Below, piece by piece: positions 5,808-6,393 of a DNA stretch of 6,393 bases (positions within the stretch are counted from its first letter, which is position 1; each line of letters starts with the position of its first letter). This stretch comes from Synechococcus sp. CO36386bin_37. Lineage in GTDB: Bacteria; Cyanobacteriota; Cyanobacteriia; PCC-6307; Cyanobiaceae. The position numbers and the translations under genes were made by a program. Under the pieces are notes generated by a model, which ran no database searches, was not told where the DNA came from, and worked only from the letters and a program-made list of their open reading frames with translations. The stretch spans positions 1 through 6,393 of the forward strand of contig WTGE01000173.1 of the NCBI GenBank assembly GCA_011525445.1, read 5' to 3'.

Positions 5808-5813
5808 ATAGTA
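5808..5813 (-). promoter_or_regulatory. candidate -10 element of the membrane protein gene
   Basis: TACTAT on the minus strand lies about 38 bases before the ATG at 5770 and matches TATAAT in four of six positions. The hexamer 17 bases upstream (TAGAAA) is a poor -35. This is a weak call supported mainly by position. Confidence 0.25.
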
Positions 5814-5999
5814 TTTTCAGTTTAAATGTGTTTCTATAGTCATTGGAGTAACGGGCAACAGCAGTAAAAATATAATTAGTGGTTTGATTATTGCCATGAT
5901 TCATGGGGTGATGAATGAAGTTTCAACTTATTTGATGTCAACTAACGCAGTATAGGACTTGTTGTTCTCGAGTTTAACGAATATGAATATCGATTTAAA

Positions 6000-6083
6000 T
6001 TAGTATATCTTCTTGATCTTGTACCCCATGGTGGGCCATTTATCAGGCAAGTCCTTCCCTTTCCCCTTCCTTTTGATTGTCAA
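6000..6083 (-). other. 27-codon lysine-rich micro-frame over a purine tract
   Basis: From TTG 6083 to TAA 6000 the minus strand reads MTIKRKGKGKDLPDKWPTMG and then YKIKKIY. About a third of the residues are Lys. The Lys/Gly codons coincide with a 23-base all-purine run (complement of 6052-6074). The same run also looks like an extended Shine-Dalgarno just before an internal TTG at 6050. It could be a tiny gene, the tail of a lost basic protein, or simply a purine tract that reads as Lys and Gly. The TTG is preceded in frame by a TGA. Confidence 0.22.
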
Positions 6084-6087
6084 TCAA
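6073..6087. repeat. 15-base palindrome, possible operator
   Basis: TTGATTG, a central T and CAATCAA form perfect 7-base arms with one central base. This spacing suits a dimeric regulator better than an RNA hairpin. It lies between the purine tract and the end of the 6104-6373 frame, with no secure gene start next to it. Confidence 0.3.
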
Positions 6088-6103
6088 TATGACTTGGACT
6101 TTT

Positions 6104-6373
6104 TTAAATGAGCACTGATTCTTTTTTCTTGGATGATGGCATTAAAATAATATTGATGACATTGTCCATTGATGTGTTTGGTGCTTTGTAATCGTGCAGA
6201 GTCATTTCCATACAGATTGAGGCATGACTTGGGTTGGTGTCAGTTGTCTGGATTTCCTTGCTTGTGACAATCTGACGCAACAGCTCTGCTTCGTGTCTAT
6301 GAGTGGGATTGAGTTCGGTTGTTGCGCCTTCAAAGATTCGGTTCCCCCTCTCTGCAGTGAAGGTTGTTCCCAT
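6104..6373 (-). CDS. hypothetical protein, possibly the 3' end of a longer gene
   Basis: From ATG 6373 the frame encodes 89 residues, polar and Thr/Glu/His-rich in the first two thirds (HRHEAELLRQIVTSKEIQTT) and ending in a short hydrophobic stretch and a KKKES tail. No family is recognised, and no membrane segment or signal peptide is seen. The frame continues open through the right edge, so the true start may lie outside the window and the ATG may be internal. The Shine-Dalgarno before the ATG is poor. Codon use is reasonable and the length is greater than most chance frames here. Confidence 0.42.
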   Translation of the reverse strand: MGTTFTAERGNRIFEGATTELNPTHRHEAELLRQIVTSKEIQTTDTNPSHASICMEMTLHDYKAPNTSMDNVINIILMPSSKKKESVLI

Positions 6374-6393
6374 ATGATGAATCCACGTTGGTC

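Larger units (their letters stand above)
5771..6103. other. AT-rich spacer upstream of the membrane protein gene
   Basis: This stretch holds the candidate promoter of the gene at 5270-5770, an unassigned plus frame open from 5812 to a TAG at 5953, a 27-codon Lys-rich minus frame at 6000-6083, a 23-base pyrimidine tract at 6052-6074 and a 15-base palindrome at 6073-6087. No recognisable gene is present. Confidence 0.5.

Noticed and set aside
1289..6180. Recurring CCATTGATG near 1291, 3454 and 6171
   Set aside because: The shared words are only 9 to 12 bases long, in unrelated contexts, and are compatible with chance.
1..6393. Prochlorosin or other double-glycine leader peptides, NtcA sites (GTA-N8-TAC), CRISPR repeats and Yfr-type small RNAs
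   Set aside because: I looked for their characteristic motifs by eye on the full window and found none that hold up.

Overview
The window looks like a gene-poor accessory stretch from a marine picocyanobacterium of the Prochlorococcus (low-light IV type) / Synechococcus group. This placement is tentative. It rests on a MIF-like tautomerase of the kind known from these genomes, mixed base composition and generally weak ribosome binding sites. No taxonomic marker gene is present.

Four genes are well supported, all on the minus strand. They are a GDP-mannose mannosyl hydrolase of the Nudix superfamily (180-626), a MIF-family tautomerase (895-1233), an enolase-superfamily protein of the mandelate racemase type (3450-4553) and a small polytopic membrane protein (5270-5770). 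Three short genes are less certain: a charged 69-codon frame at 2844-3053 (+), a 49-codon frame at 4862-5011 (-) and an 89-codon frame at 6104-6373 (-) that stays open to the right edge. Reliable genes cover only about 40% of the window.

Layout from left to right: an unassigned edge (1-179); the Nudix gene; a spacer with a perfect 14-bp stem-loop (728-758); the MIF gene; about 1.6 kb without a secure gene, which appears to hold at least one decayed minus-strand gene (about 1311-1800); the small plus-strand gene; a possible short-chain dehydrogenase remnant immediately downstream of the enolase-family gene; that gene itself, which is richer in GC than its flanks; a 0.7-kb weakly coding spacer; the membrane protein gene; and an AT-rich right end with a polypurine tract and a short palindrome.

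The genes do not form one obvious pathway. The Nudix hydrolase fits cell-surface polysaccharide metabolism. The enolase-family gene plus the possible dehydrogenase remnant would fit a partly lost sugar-acid or hydroxy-acid pathway. The best overall reading is an island of transferred or dispensable genes in various stages of decay. I found no CRISPR array, tRNA, rRNA, intact transposase or prochlorosin-type peptide gene.
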